From Lucifuga dentata (taxonomy: Eukaryota; Chordata; Actinopteri; Ophidiiformes; Bythitidae): DNA of 64,000 bases. Shown here piece after piece: positions 63,961 through 64,000 of this stretch. The stretch spans positions 124,001 through 188,000 of the forward strand of contig VXCM01000952.1 of assembly GCA_014773175.1 (NCBI GenBank). The letters are read 5' to 3'. The translations under genes and the position numbers were made by a program. The notes under the pieces are model-generated. The model was not told the DNA's origin. It was given only the letters and a program-made list of their open reading frames with translations, and searched no databases. Every line of letters starts with the position of its first letter. Position 1 is the stretch's first letter.

Positions 63961-64000
63961 CTACAGAAAAGACAGGGTNCTATCCCGTTAGCACCATCCC
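63900..64000. repeat. Near-duplicate around N at window end
   Basis: After N (63979) the sequence restarts with a copy of 63900-63920 carrying one mismatch. It is either an unmerged contig overlap with an allelic difference or a real small tandem duplication. Confidence 0.7.

Overview
The window is nuclear DNA of a ray-finned (teleost) fish. Genes are split by short introns with canonical GT-AG sites. There are abundant dinucleotide microsatellites and fish-type Tc1-like transposon debris. The predicted proteins align, from memory, with vertebrate families. Gene order largely matches the human 1q21-q22 neighbourhood (RAB13, FAM189B/ENTREP3, FDPS, RUSC1, ASH1L, DAP3, GBA1, plus RNF115).

Layout. 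269-757 (+): last three coding exons of a rab13-like small GTPase. 4130-8599 (+): complete fam189b/entrep3, 14 coding exons, 744 aa. 11012-14787 (+): complete fdps, 10 coding exons, 358 aa, with a first coding exon consisting only of ATG and one GC-AG intron. 18066-30445 (+): complete rusc1, 11 coding exons, about 1,915 aa. 37034-47116 (-): an ash1l-like gene, 12 coding exons, about 2,008 aa. 51600-56507 (+): complete dap3/mrps29, 12 coding exons, 395 aa. 57213-60137 (+): complete gba1, 10 coding exons, 527 aa. 61738-63960 (-): 3' part of rnf115, 7 exons seen, cut by the window end. I checked exon phases by hand across every junction listed; all are continuous. The two ash1l exons carrying single-N assembly scars come into frame once the duplicated segment is discounted.

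Main discovery candidate. The ash1l-like gene keeps the N-terminal ASH1L region, AT-hooks, the FxLP-type segment that in ASH1L binds MRG15, the linker before the bromodomain and the extreme C-terminal helix. It has no AWS/SET/post-SET, bromodomain, PHD or BAH domain. The missing domains correspond to two short introns (125 bp and 524 bp) with proper splice sites, and the reading frame runs through both. This looks like a spliced, domain-stripped ASH1L relative rather than a decaying pseudogene.

Regulation visible in sequence. The fdps promoter has CCAAT boxes and a CACCC element. A perfect CRE overlapping an ETS site lies between the divergent ash1l and dap3 genes. Two CLEAR-like E-boxes lie immediately upstream of gba1, as expected for a lysosomal gene.

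Assembly quality. Eleven single N bases occur. Four sit between exact 61-66 bp direct duplications, six lie inside homopolymer or dinucleotide tracts, and the last (63979) joins a near-duplicate. These are unmerged contig ends, and two of them create false frameshifts in the ash1l-like coding sequence.
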